A stretch of DNA of 32,757 nt, from NCBI GenBank assembly GCA_903870415.1, contig CAIQDA010000403.1:1-32757 (forward strand), written 5' to 3'. This document shows, in pieces, positions 7,571 to 19,752 of the stretch; positions within the stretch are counted from its first letter, which is position 1, and each line of letters opens with the position of its first letter. The position numbers and the translations under genes were made by a program. A model generated the notes under the pieces. It did not search any database and was not told the DNA's origin. It saw only the letters and a list, made by a program, of their open reading frames with translations. Source of the DNA: an uncultured delta proteobacterium (GTDB taxonomy: Bacteria > Myxococcota_A > Polyangia > Polyangiales > Polyangiaceae).

Positions 7571-9145
7571 TTACCAACCGCGCATGGCGTCAACGACGCG
7601 CTGGACAGCCTGCGCTTGGGCCGCCTCGGCACCGGGCGCGAAGCCTGCACTACGCACGGACTTTTCAAAGAGACGACCGCGCGGACCAACCACGGTGACG
7701 TTCAGTTCGACGGGCTGCGAAACGCGGGCGCCCACGGTCTGTGACGAGCCAAACGTGACGGTCGCGACGACCTTGAGTCCGCCGCTTTCCTGGACATTGA
7801 GCCCCAAACGGCGGGTGGCAAACGAGTCAACGGCGGCATGAAGAGCGTCGCGCGGACCTGTGAGGTTCGCGGGCATGACGAGCTTCAGCGTTGCGACCGG
7901 ACTTGCCGTTGCGGGTATTTCAAAGGTTGCACGCTGACTTGGCTTCGTATCACCAAGAATAGATGCTGTACGTGTTCCCGCAAGGTCATGGGCGAGCGTG
8001 ACCTTCACCTCGGACTGACCGTACGCGGGCCCAACCGAAAACGAGACCGCGCCATCGCGGTTTGTGGCAAGCGAGCCGGGCAAGTCCACGAGACCCGCGC
8101 TCGGTGTTGCAACGAATCGCGCGCCTCTCCAGGGTTTTCCCGCGCAAGAAACCTGAAGCGAGACGGTTTTTCCGTCCGCGCCAACACCTCCGTCAACGTC
8201 CGCGCAGCTCGCGAGCCGGCGTCCGAGACGTAGCAGTTTTTCGTATTCCGCCTTCCAGCCGTTGCGCACCTTGCGACCGACCCCGGAGCGCCCCACGGTG
8301 TTCGCTTGCTCGAGCGCATCGCCGAGTGCGTAAAGAACTTCCGGGCTCAGTTTGTCGACGGCGAACGCTTGCGACACGCCTTCTGCGGCCTCGGCGAGGG
8401 CCCTGAGCACGGCGTCGACGACCACTTGCTCGCGCTTGGCGATCTCGTCTTGGTCGAGCGATGCGAGCACGTAAACCGAGCCATTTTTCCCGTCGCGGTA
8501 CTGATCGACGATGGCAACACCGTCGAGCGACGCCTGCACGAGGAGCTGCGTCGTGGCCGAGAAGGCCTGGGAATCCATCGAGGCTCGCTTCGTGCGCCCC
8601 GAGCTGTCGGTGCTTTCGACAGACTCGTTCGTCTGCTTGTCGACGGTGGTGGCGTCGATGTGCACCTGAAGCTGAGCGGCAATCTCAAAGACCGCGCGCT
8701 GCAGCGCCAAGTTGCGTTCTTGGCCGGGGCCCGCATCGCCCTTCTTGACCATTCCAACGCCGTAAAGAAGCGCGCCTTCGGACCGCTTTCCATCGAGCCA
8801 ATCGGGGCGTATTGCAGGCGGCGGCGGCATCGGACTGTCAGGAAAAGCTGGGGGAACGAAGACTCCATCGCCGGAAGGCTTGGCGCCTTTCTTGGGCGGC
8901 GTTGGGCGCGGCGTCGGTGCCGGTTTCGAGCGTGCCGCGCAGGCCGCCACCTCGGACGCGGAGACCTTTTCTCCGAGCGCTTGCGAGAGCTCGACCTCCG
9001 CGCAGTTCGCGCGAGCAGCCGTGTCGGAGGTTCCGCCGCTCTCCTCTTGCGACGAAGCAAGCGAGGCGACAGTGAGGAGCGAGACGAGGGAGCGTGTGGC
9101 GAAGCGCATCGGTTCTTTCGACGACAGACTTAGACGTTCATTCAT
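7571..9145 (-). CDS. LPP20-like exported protein with Pro-rich linker
   Basis: The product is 524 residues from the ATG at 9145, which has AGGG about eight bases upstream. A second ATG at 9109 would give a shorter, more classical signal peptide and cannot be excluded. After the signal there is a Cys-containing segment (48, 69) and a Pro/Lys linker (75-112). Residues about 112-240 look like the LPP20/FlgO-P fold: RPDWLDGKR, LLYGVGMVKKG, LALQRAVFEIAAQLQ, then a strand-rich half ending YVLASLDQDEIAKRE. The remaining 280 residues hold a helical part, a beta-sandwich-like part and a C-terminal domain with VELNVTVVGPRGRLFEKSV. It is the second gene of the three-gene minus-strand operon. Envelope location is likely; function is unknown. 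Confidence 0.8.
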   Translation of the reverse strand: MNERLSLSSKEPMRFATRSLVSLLTVASLASSQEESGGTSDTAARANCAEVELSQALGEKVSASEVAACAARSKPAPTPRPTPPKKGAKPSGDGVFVPPAFPDSPMPPPPAIRPDWLDGKRSEGALLYGVGMVKKGDAGPGQERNLALQRAVFEIAAQLQVHIDATTVDKQTNESVESTDSSGRTKRASMDSQAFSATTQLLVQASLDGVAIVDQYRDGKNGSVYVLASLDQDEIAKREQVVVDAVLRALAEAAEGVSQAFAVDKLSPEVLYALGDALEQANTVGRSGVGRKVRNGWKAEYEKLLRLGRRLASCADVDGGVGADGKTVSLQVSCAGKPWRGARFVATPSAGLVDLPGSLATNRDGAVSFSVGPAYGQSEVKVTLAHDLAGTRTASILGDTKPSQRATFEIPATASPVATLKLVMPANLTGPRDALHAAVDSFATRRLGLNVQESGGLKVVATVTFGSSQTVGARVSQPVELNVTVVGPRGRLFEKSVRSAGFAPGAEAAQAQAVQRVVDAMRGW

Positions 9146-9232
9146 CGCGACACCCTGCTTTTTCTCTCATGTCATCCACTTGGGTGACACGCGAGCGGCC
9201 GGCGCGACCTGGCGACGAGCGAGGCGGGGATC

Positions 9233-10753
9233 TCAAAGCGTATAGAGGAAACCCGCCATCAGACCGACGCCGGACTCCGCATCAAGAGACCCCGTCGACG
9301 TTTCGCCAGACGACGAAGATGAGGACGACGAATCCTTGAGCACGGGAGCGAGAGCGAGAAAACGCCCCGTCCCGAGGACGCGCAGCATAGCCCGCGGGCT
9401 CACTTGCATGCCGAGCCCGGCCTTCACGACGGCGCCGTAACCGACGATGTTGAGGTCCATGTTGGACACGCTCGGGAGGTTGTACCAAGCGCCCGCGAGG
9501 CCGGCTCCGAAGTCGAAGAATGGGCGGCCGAAGTAGACGCGCTTGAGAAGGCCGATTTCGCCTTGAGCGCCGAAAAAGCCACCGCTTCCGCCCGAAGTGT
9601 CGCTTTCGCCAACTTGCCGAATGACCTCGTTTCGCGCCTCGCTGCCGGGCACGGCGATTCCCACGTGCGCGAACACGTAGAGCTCCGACGCGCCGGTGTG
9701 CCGCGCGAGATCGTATTCGCCGACGAGACCCACGCCGAAAGCAGACGAGCCACCCGGAGCCGAGGTCGTGCCGCCTTGGATGCCGAGATTCAGGCCCGTC
9801 GAAGGCATCTCAATGGCCGACATTCCCGCGCGTACGTCGCCGCGACCGATGATGGTTTCGATGCGTGCAGGCTGCAAGTCGAAGGTGGAGCGCCCAGGCG
9901 AGCGGCTCTGCATCGCGTCCGTGAGCACGCAGCCGTCGTGAATCGACCGAACCTTTCCCCAGCCCACGTCCACGCGCTGACCGGCCTCGTTCACTTTCAC
10001 CAAATGAAAGGGTTGGTCGAGCTCGAGCACGTCGGAGCCGAGGCAAAAGCTTGCGGACGATTGCTGCGCGTCGACGAGCGGGCCGTGAAGCTGAAAGCCC
10101 GGCACATCGCGAATCGCTCGCTCCAGGGAAAATGCTGCAGACGAGGCGGCTTCGCGCTGTGCCGATCCGATGTCTTTGTTGCTTCCGTTTCCATCGACGC
10201 TGATGGAAACCTGGCCGGTGCCGCCAAAGGTTCCGTCGCCCGAAAGCGAGGGAACTCCCTCGGAGCCCACGGTCGCACTCGCCTTCGTGATGACCACGTT
10301 CGCGGAGGCCGAACAGGCCCATTGCTTCTTCTTCGATTCGTAGGAACACGAGTGCCCGACGGAGAGCGTGTACGCGTAGACCGCCGAGCAGCGCGATTGC
10401 AGCGCTTCGGTGCTCACGCGCGCTTGCCCCTTCGTGTCGACGTCGCCCATGCGCTGAGCCGCCTCCGATGCGGAGCCCATGCACCACTGCGCGATCTCCG
10501 GCGATCGGAAATCACCGTCTTTCACGTCGAAGCGCGCCTGTTCGACCGCGGCAACGATCGCGGCGACCCCGGACCTGTCGAGGCCCGACCGGTTCGTCAC
10601 GGCCTGTTTGCGCAAGAGAAGCGGCTTGCTGCTTTCGACCTGCATCTGGTCCGCGGAAAGCAGCGACTCTTTCTCTTGGGCCCCCGCCGCAGCGGAAAGC
10701 AGCGACGGCACGACCACGGCGAAAAGCATCCGACCCTGCTGCATCATGGGCAT
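9233..10753 (-). CDS. Exported protein with putative C-terminal outer-membrane beta-barrel
   Basis: The ATG at 10753 gives 506 residues with a signal peptide (GRMLFAVVVPSLLSAAAGAQ). The frame can begin eight codons earlier at a GTG. The N-terminal half (to about residue 310) is periplasmic-looking, with several cysteines (near 90, 121, 138 and 147) and a Gly/Ser-rich patch. The C-terminal half has alternating, Gly/aromatic-rich strands (FGVGLVGEYDL, LYVFAHVGIAV, FFDFGAGLAGAWYNL, VKAGLGMQVSP) and ends GLMAGFLYTL, as expected for a small outer-membrane barrel. A Ser-rich stretch sits just before the last strands. It is the first gene of the operon with the LPP20-like and FlgT/CsgG-like genes, and is divergent from the sensor kinase at 10858 with about 104 bp between. 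No family name is assigned. Confidence 0.75.
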   Translation of the reverse strand: MPMMQQGRMLFAVVVPSLLSAAAGAQEKESLLSADQMQVESSKPLLLRKQAVTNRSGLDRSGVAAIVAAVEQARFDVKDGDFRSPEIAQWCMGSASEAAQRMGDVDTKGQARVSTEALQSRCSAVYAYTLSVGHSCSYESKKKQWACSASANVVITKASATVGSEGVPSLSGDGTFGGTGQVSISVDGNGSNKDIGSAQREAASSAAFSLERAIRDVPGFQLHGPLVDAQQSSASFCLGSDVLELDQPFHLVKVNEAGQRVDVGWGKVRSIHDGCVLTDAMQSRSPGRSTFDLQPARIETIIGRGDVRAGMSAIEMPSTGLNLGIQGGTTSAPGGSSAFGVGLVGEYDLARHTGASELYVFAHVGIAVPGSEARNEVIRQVGESDTSGGSGGFFGAQGEIGLLKRVYFGRPFFDFGAGLAGAWYNLPSVSNMDLNIVGYGAVVKAGLGMQVSPRAMLRVLGTGRFLALAPVLKDSSSSSSSSGETSTGSLDAESGVGLMAGFLYTL

Positions 10754-10857
10754 GAACGTCACACCGCGGGCCGGCACCGGTCAAGGCTTGGGCGAACGAA
10801 ACGCCCGTCGCCGAAATCGGGGGTTTCTTCATCGGAGGACTCCGTTAACTTCGGTCG

Positions 10858-13800
10858 GTGAGCACCCATTGGTTCCGAATGACGATGCTGCTGTCGGCTC
10901 TCGCCCTCGTGATCGTCGTGCTGTTCGCGCCACATCACGCCAACGCGGCCGAAATCGTTGTGTCGCAAGACTTCGCCGACGCGCCTGGAGGCCCGAACGC
11001 GAGCCTCTTTCTCGATGAATCCGGCGATGCGTCCTTTGCGGACATCGAGGCGTTGCCGGGCAACCGCTGGACGCCAAGCACCTCGTCGACGCCGAACTTT
11101 GGTTACCGTCGCGGAGCGTTGTGGGTTCGCTTGCAGGTGCGCGATGCGCGCGTCGTGCCGGCGCCGCTCGTGGTGGACTTTGCGTACCCGCCCGTGGACG
11201 AGGTCACGCTCCAGGAACGAAGGGCTGACGGGACCCTCGAACGGTTCGCCGTCGGTGACCACGTCCGCCATTCCGCGTGGCCTCGTCGCACGCTTCTACC
11301 AAGCTTTTTGCTGGCCCCAAGCGCGTCGCACGACCTTCTCTTCCGTGTGAAAGACGCGTCGCTCCAAGCGCCGATCATCGTTCGGTCCGAAGCGAACGCT
11401 CGAGACCGTGAGCGCTTCGAGGACATCATTGTCGCCGCGTACTTCGCCGCCGTCCTCGCCCTTGCACTCTACAACCTTCTTCTTTTTGTCGGCACGGGCA
11501 TTCGCATATACGGTGTCTACGTCACGTATGTAGTATCGTTCGCCCTCTTCGTCTCGACGATGAACGGCGTCGGGGCTGCGCTGCTTTGGCCGTCATCGCC
11601 GTTTTTGAGCGACCGCGCGCCGCTATTTTTCGCATCCGTTGCCGTTCTCGCGGTCGTGCAAATCGTCGTCGATTTGCTGGGTCTTACCCACCGCACCGAT
11701 CGCGCGGCCCGAATGGTCCTGCGTTCGCGCCCGCATCTTGTGGCCCTCGCGGTCGCGACGATCGTGACTCCCTTTCCTTGGGCGCTCGCACTTCTCAGCG
11801 TCCTCATCGTCGTGGCGGTTGCGGGCGCGAGCGCCGTGTCCATTGGCGATGCGCTTGCGGGCTCTCGGCCAGCGAGGCTCTTTCTCCTCGCCTTCTCGGT
11901 CCTCCTCGTGGCGATCATCGCGGTCACCCTCGCCAATGCGGGCGTCGTCGAGCTTGGTGTGGGCTCACTTCTCACGCTGCCCGCAGGGTCCGCGCTCGAA
12001 CTCATTCTTCTTGCGTTTGCCCTCGCCGATCGCATCAAGGCTCTCCAGCACGAGGCCACGCATCAGGCCGAGCTCGCACGCTCCTTTGCCGAAGAGGCCA
12101 AGCGCAGCGCCGAGCATGCCCTCGACGAACAAGCCCGCACCAACCGTGAGCTCGAACGCCTCGCCAAGCTCAAGGACGCCTTTCTCGCGAACACGTCGCA
12201 CGAGCTTCGCACCCCGCTGAACGGCATCCTCGGAATCGCCGAAATCACCCTCTCTGGCGCCGCGGGAGCCTTGCCCTCGGGCGTCTCGCGCAACCTCGGA
12301 ATCATTCGCTCAAGCGCCCGCCGCCTTGGCTCCCTCGTGAACGATATCTTGGATTTTTCCAAGATACGCGAGAAGGGCCTCGCGTTGCGCCTTGAGGCGG
12401 TTCGCCTGCATGAAGTTGTGGCCTCGGTGCTCGCGATGCTCGAGCCTCTCGCCGTTGACAAGGACCTTCGCATGGTCGCCGAAATCGACGACGCGATTTG
12501 GGTTCGAGCCGATGCGGGTAGACTGCACCAAATGCTCACGAACCTCGTGGGCAACGCGATCAAGTTCACGTTTTCAGGGAGCGTGGTCGTGCGCGCAAGC
12601 GTGCTGGAGGGCCGCGTCCAGGTCTCCATCGCCGACACGGGAGTGGGCATCGCCGAGGCCGATCGTGAGCGTATTTTCAACTCATTCGAGCAGGGCGACG
12701 GTTCCGCCGCACGCGAACAAAGTGGCACAGGCCTTGGCCTCGCCGTGACCCAAAGCCTCGCGCAGCTGCACGGAGGCTCCGTTCGCGTCGAGTCAAGGCT
12801 CGCTCACGGAAGCACGTTCACCTTCGATGTTGAGGCGTGCGCCCCTGGCGATGACGAGACTCGCATCAGCCGACTGACGCGCGACGATGCGCCGCGATCG
12901 ACCTCCGCGCACCGCACCCAAGAGTCCGTGGTCGCCCGCCTGCCCGCGCTCAACGGCGAGTCCCTCCGCGTTCTCGTCGTCGACGACGAACCCATCAACC
13001 GCGAAGTACTTGCCCAACACCTGGGAAATCGCGGCTTCGAGGTCGAACTGCTTTCCGGCGGTCAGGCCGCCATCGAGCGTCTTGCCGATGCCTCGAAACC
13101 CTCGCCGGACCTCGTGCTCCTGGACGTCATGATGCCCGGCACGAGCGGCTACGACGTGCTCGAAGCCTTGCGGCCGCTTCGTCCGCTCAAAGAGCTGCCC
13201 ATTCTGCTCCTCACCGCAAAGGCCCGCGAAGCCGACTTGGCGACGGGCTACGCGCTCGGAGCCAGCGACTACTTGCTCAAGCCTGTGAGCTTCGTCGAAC
13301 TCGACGCGCGTCTTTCGCACCACGCGAAGCTCGTGCTCGCGACCCGTGCCGAACGTGACGAACTTTCAGAGCGCCGTCGGCTGCAAGGTGAACTCGCGAC
13401 CACCGAAGCCAAACTCGCGGATTCGCAGGCACTCGCGACACTCGGAACGCTCGTCGCGGGCATCGCACACGACCTTCGAAACCCGCTTCAATTTATCATG
13501 GCCGCGGTTGAACAACTTCGCGACGCTTCGGGCGAGCTTCTGTCGGACGACCCGGAGACCCGAGCAAAAGCTCTCACCACGGTCACGCGCGTCACCGGGT
13601 GGGTCGAGACGGGCGCGGCGAAGATGGAGGCCATCAGCCGCGCCATGCTCAACCAATCGCGCACGGATCACGACCGCACATTGCTCGTGCTGTCGGAGGC
13701 CATCGAAGAAGCGTGGCTCCTCTGCCGAGGACGAGCAGCGTCCGCCGACGTGACCTTCGCGGTGAGCGACGCGTCGGTGTATGTCGACCCGGTCGGATTC

Positions 13801-14181
13801 GGGCAACTCGTCATGAACCTCGTGTCGAACGCGGCCGACGCGCTCGACACAAACGATGCGATCAACGCGCCAGACGAGCCAAACGCAAACAATGCGCCTC
13901 GCGCCAAACGCATCCACGTCGAAGCCGTCGTCGAAGAAGGCTTCCTCGCCCTGCGCGTCCATGACAGCGGCCCCGGGGTTCCGCTCGAACTTCGCGAGCG
14001 AATTCGCAAGGCATTCTTCACCACGAAGCCACGCGGCCAAGGCACGGGCCTCGGGCTTGCGATCGTTTGCCGGGTCGCCGAAACGCACGGAGGAACGGTG
14101 GTCGTGGACGAATCGCCCCTGCTTGGCGGCGCGCTCTTCCACGTGCGCTGGCCAAACAGCGTCGGCACCGCACCGATGTAA
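10858..14181 (+). CDS. 7TM hybrid sensor kinase: kinase-receiver-kinase
   Basis: The product is 1107 residues if the GTG at 10858 is used; ATG codons at 10879 and 10885 are alternatives. A signal peptide is followed by a periplasmic beta-domain (about 32-185), then about seven membrane helices (about 188-392). That is the 7TMR-DISM layout. A coiled coil (395-440) leads to the first kinase: phosphoacceptor His448 in SHELRTPLNG, N-box GNAIKFT, DTGVGI and GTGLGL. A receiver domain follows (DD at 709-710, phospho-Asp 756, Lys808). A second coiled coil (825-860) leads to a second kinase with His871 in HDLRNPLQF, N-box NLVSNAADAL, DSGPGVP and GTGLGLAI. No DNA-binding output is present. The paralogous gene 64 bp downstream has the same order of cytoplasmic domains. 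Confidence 0.93.
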   Translation: MSTHWFRMTMLLSALALVIVVLFAPHHANAAEIVVSQDFADAPGGPNASLFLDESGDASFADIEALPGNRWTPSTSSTPNFGYRRGALWVRLQVRDARVVPAPLVVDFAYPPVDEVTLQERRADGTLERFAVGDHVRHSAWPRRTLLPSFLLAPSASHDLLFRVKDASLQAPIIVRSEANARDRERFEDIIVAAYFAAVLALALYNLLLFVGTGIRIYGVYVTYVVSFALFVSTMNGVGAALLWPSSPFLSDRAPLFFASVAVLAVVQIVVDLLGLTHRTDRAARMVLRSRPHLVALAVATIVTPFPWALALLSVLIVVAVAGASAVSIGDALAGSRPARLFLLAFSVLLVAIIAVTLANAGVVELGVGSLLTLPAGSALELILLAFALADRIKALQHEATHQAELARSFAEEAKRSAEHALDEQARTNRELERLAKLKDAFLANTSHELRTPLNGILGIAEITLSGAAGALPSGVSRNLGIIRSSARRLGSLVNDILDFSKIREKGLALRLEAVRLHEVVASVLAMLEPLAVDKDLRMVAEIDDAIWVRADAGRLHQMLTNLVGNAIKFTFSGSVVVRASVLEGRVQVSIADTGVGIAEADRERIFNSFEQGDGSAAREQSGTGLGLAVTQSLAQLHGGSVRVESRLAHGSTFTFDVEACAPGDDETRISRLTRDDAPRSTSAHRTQESVVARLPALNGESLRVLVVDDEPINREVLAQHLGNRGFEVELLSGGQAAIERLADASKPSPDLVLLDVMMPGTSGYDVLEALRPLRPLKELPILLLTAKAREADLATGYALGASDYLLKPVSFVELDARLSHHAKLVLATRAERDELSERRRLQGELATTEAKLADSQALATLGTLVAGIAHDLRNPLQFIMAAVEQLRDASGELLSDDPETRAKALTTVTRVTGWVETGAAKMEAISRAMLNQSRTDHDRTLLVLSEAIEEAWLLCRGRAASADVTFAVSDASVYVDPVGFGQLVMNLVSNAADALDTNDAINAPDEPNANNAPRAKRIHVEAVVEEGFLALRVHDSGPGVPLELRERIRKAFFTTKPRGQGTGLGLAIVCRVAETHGGTVVVDESPLLGGALFHVRWPNSVGTAPM

Positions 14182-14245
14182 TCGCACGACGATCATGGGC
14201 GAAGCGTGCTCAGTCGTTTAGAGTGCAAAAGCTTGGGGGTAACGC

Positions 14246-17014
<2,769 letters not shown>

Positions 17015-17040
17015 GGCGAAGCGTCGGCAGCGAGCGCGCC

Positions 17041-17526
17041 TCACGGAGCGACGATACGACCGGGGCTTCCTTCCGCCGTGTGGCAGCCATTGCACGCGCC
17101 TGAGGTCTGTGCAGTTTGCATCTTTCCGATGACGGTCTCGCCGCGGCGCAACTCCACGGTGTACGGCAACGCAACGCCGCTTCGAGCGGTAAAATTGCCC
17201 GCGCCATTCGGTGCCAGGTCGACGAATTTCCCGTCGGCTCCCGTCACGCGCACGACGACGTCGGTGCGCCCGTAGCAGTCGTCCTTCGCCGCAGCGTCAC
17301 CGAAAACCGTGCCCGCGAGCGCGTAGCGCGGACCCTTCCCTGCGGACGCGTGGCAGCCGATGCAATCGCGGCCCGGGTGCATGAGCGCGTTCCCGCTGTC
17401 GCCCCCGAGCCACTGAAGCCCCGAAGAACACTCGGAAGTCGGGACGACACCCATGTTGCCGGCACACGCGCCGACAGCGGCCGCGAACATGACGAGAGCG
17501 AGAACGAAGGAGCGCGGTCGAGCCAT
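17041..17526 (-). CDS. Diheme c-type lipoprotein with a beta-sandwich between the heme sites
   Basis: The 161-residue product has a lipoprotein signal ending VGAC, with the lipidated Cys at residue 21. Two CXXCH heme-binding motifs are present, CIGCH (55-59) and CNGCH (145-149). Between them lies a segment like a carboxypeptidase-regulatory beta-sandwich (AGTVFGD ... VVVRVTGADGKFVDLAPNGAGNF ... VELRRGETVIGKM), with one extra Cys at 84. An electron-transfer or redox-sensing role in the envelope is inferred. The motifs need the cytochrome c maturation system, which is not in view. It converges with the sensor kinase at 17014 (26 bp apart). Its start lies about 120 bp downstream of the tsf stop, beyond the tsf terminator. 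Confidence 0.88.
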   Translation of the reverse strand: MARPRSFVLALVMFAAAVGACAGNMGVVPTSECSSGLQWLGGDSGNALMHPGRDCIGCHASAGKGPRYALAGTVFGDAAAKDDCYGRTDVVVRVTGADGKFVDLAPNGAGNFTARSGVALPYTVELRRGETVIGKMQTAQTSGACNGCHTAEGSPGRIVAP

Positions 17527-17581
17527 GGCAAGGGACCGTAACTGACCTTACGCGCGGGTCCCACGCCCTTCGCTCATACGC

Positions 17582-17616
17582 AAAAAAAGCGGCAGGCTCC
17601 GAGGAACCCGCCGCTT
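17582..17616 (-). terminator. Intrinsic terminator of the rpsB-tsf operon
   Basis: On the minus strand a ten-pair stem (AAGCGGCGGG against CCTGCCGCTT, one G-U) with a ten-base loop is followed by a run of T. It begins about 30 bp after the tsf stop codon. Confidence 0.9.
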
Positions 17617-17644
17617 CTGAACCGATGGAATCGGCTCGTGTAGA

Positions 17645-18568
17645 CTACATGAGCTTCGCGACTTCTTCGGCGAGATCGTCGGTCTTCTTCTCGATGCCTT
17701 CGCCGAGCGAGAAGCGCACGAAACGGTGGATCGTGACCTCACCGCCGAGCACTTTGCCAAGCGCTTCGCGCTGCTTGTCGATGGTGGCACCGGCCTCGAT
17801 AACCGCCTCTTGTCCGAGGAGCGTGACGTCGGTGTACCATTTGGCAACCTTGCCCTCGATGATCTTCGGCCAAGCGGCCTCGGGCTTGCCTTCTTCCTTC
17901 AGCTGGCCCGCGAAGATCGCGCGCTGGCTGTCGATGTCGGACTGCGCAAGGTCGTTCTTGCTGACGACGAGCGGCCTCATCGCGGCAACTTGCATCGAGC
18001 ACTCGTCGATGAACTTGAGGAACTCGGGAGCGCTCTTCTTGCCCGCCGGGACCGAAGCCTCGATGAGCACGGCAAGCTTGCTGCCTGGGTGAACGTAGGC
18101 GTGCACGATCGCGTCGGGGGACGACGCGGCGACGTGCGACCAACGACGAACCACAGTGTTTTCGCCGGTTTTCGCGATCATTTCGTTGCGAACCGCGTCA
18201 ACGCTCTTTCCCGCACCCGGGTATTCAAGCGTGTTGAGGTCCACACCGACGGTCGCGGTCTTGGCGACTTCGATGATGTTCGACACGAAGCCACGGAACT
18301 CTTCGCCGCGGGCGACGAAGTCCGTCTGGCAGTTGACTTCGACGATCCACGCCGAAGCGCCATCGGCGGAGACGAACGTGCGAATTTCGCCTTCGGTCGC
18401 GATGCGTCCGGCGCGCGAGGCTGCCTTGACGATGCCCTTTTTGAGGATGATCTCGACGGCCGCTTCGATGTTGCCATCGGCTTCGACGAGGGCGGACTTG
18501 CAGTCGCTCATGCCGGCCTGCGTGCGCTCACGCAAGTCTTTGATGAGAGCGGGGGTAATCGCTGCCAT
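17645..18568 (-). CDS. tsf: Elongation factor Ts
   Basis: EF-Ts is the nucleotide exchange factor that restores EF-Tu from its GDP to its GTP form. The 307-residue product begins with the UBA-like N-domain (LIKDLRERTQAGMSDCKSAL, EAAVEIILKKG) and carries the diagnostic motif NCQTDFVARGEEF. The two core subdomains are followed by the C-terminal helix with the VAKWY and HRFVRFSLGEGIEKK segments. Length is normal for the family. The ATG at 18568 has AAGGA nine bases upstream. It is downstream of rpsB with a 30 bp gap, the usual bacterial order, and ends at an intrinsic terminator. Confidence 0.97.
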   Translation of the reverse strand: MAAITPALIKDLRERTQAGMSDCKSALVEADGNIEAAVEIILKKGIVKAASRAGRIATEGEIRTFVSADGASAWIVEVNCQTDFVARGEEFRGFVSNIIEVAKTATVGVDLNTLEYPGAGKSVDAVRNEMIAKTGENTVVRRWSHVAASSPDAIVHAYVHPGSKLAVLIEASVPAGKKSAPEFLKFIDECSMQVAAMRPLVVSKNDLAQSDIDSQRAIFAGQLKEEGKPEAAWPKIIEGKVAKWYTDVTLLGQEAVIEAGATIDKQREALGKVLGGEVTIHRFVRFSLGEGIEKKTDDLAEEVAKLM

Positions 18569-18598
18569 GGGAATGGTTCCTTGCTTCCGAGGTAAAAA

Positions 18599-19465
<867 letters not shown>

Positions 19466-19506
19466 GTTTGCGCGTCCTTTACGGATGGGTGGTTGGGCCT
19501 CCGCCT

Positions 19507-19546
19507 TCCCTCGACCGACGACCCCAGATTCTTGCGAATCGAGGGA
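19507..19546 (-). promoter_or_regulatory. rpsB: Folded 5' leader of rpsB-tsf mRNA
   Basis: Between the candidate promoter and the rpsB start, an eight-base perfect inverted repeat (TCCCTCGA / TCGAGGGA, 19507-19514 and 19539-19546) encloses a GATTC-GCAA-GAATC hairpin (19527-19540). The two stems share two bases, so they may compete. Autogenous control of rpsB by S2 through its leader is known in other bacteria; that this structure does so here is inference. Confidence 0.4.
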
Positions 19547-19610
19547 CCACGTTGGCCGTTTGCGCGGGGAAAGCGTGTGGATTTCCTTGGAAAAAGTCCA
19601 GGGACCGGCG

Positions 19611-19638
19611 GAGCTAGCGCAATGGCGTGGAAAGTCAA
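19611..19638 (-). promoter_or_regulatory. Candidate sigma70-type promoter for rpsB-tsf
   Basis: On the minus strand TTGACT (19633-19638) is followed, after 16 bases, by TAGCTC (19611-19616). The -35 is close to consensus and the -10 is weak. It would give a leader of about 140 bases, including the hairpin structure at 19507-19546. Confidence 0.4.
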
Positions 19639-19752
19639 CGCGAACCTTGAGGGAATGCGCTGGTATTCAGACTCCTTCGACGCATGTCGCGCGTTGCCTG
19701 TGGCTCCGAACGAGCAGCTTCGAGGTCCGGCGTTCTTTGCTACCGCGTCCCC

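Noticed and set aside
9404-10861. Long plus-strand open frame opposite the barrel-protein gene
   Set aside because: Arg/Ala/His-rich antisense shadow with no signal, motif or ribosome site; the minus-strand frame has a signal peptide and barrel strands.
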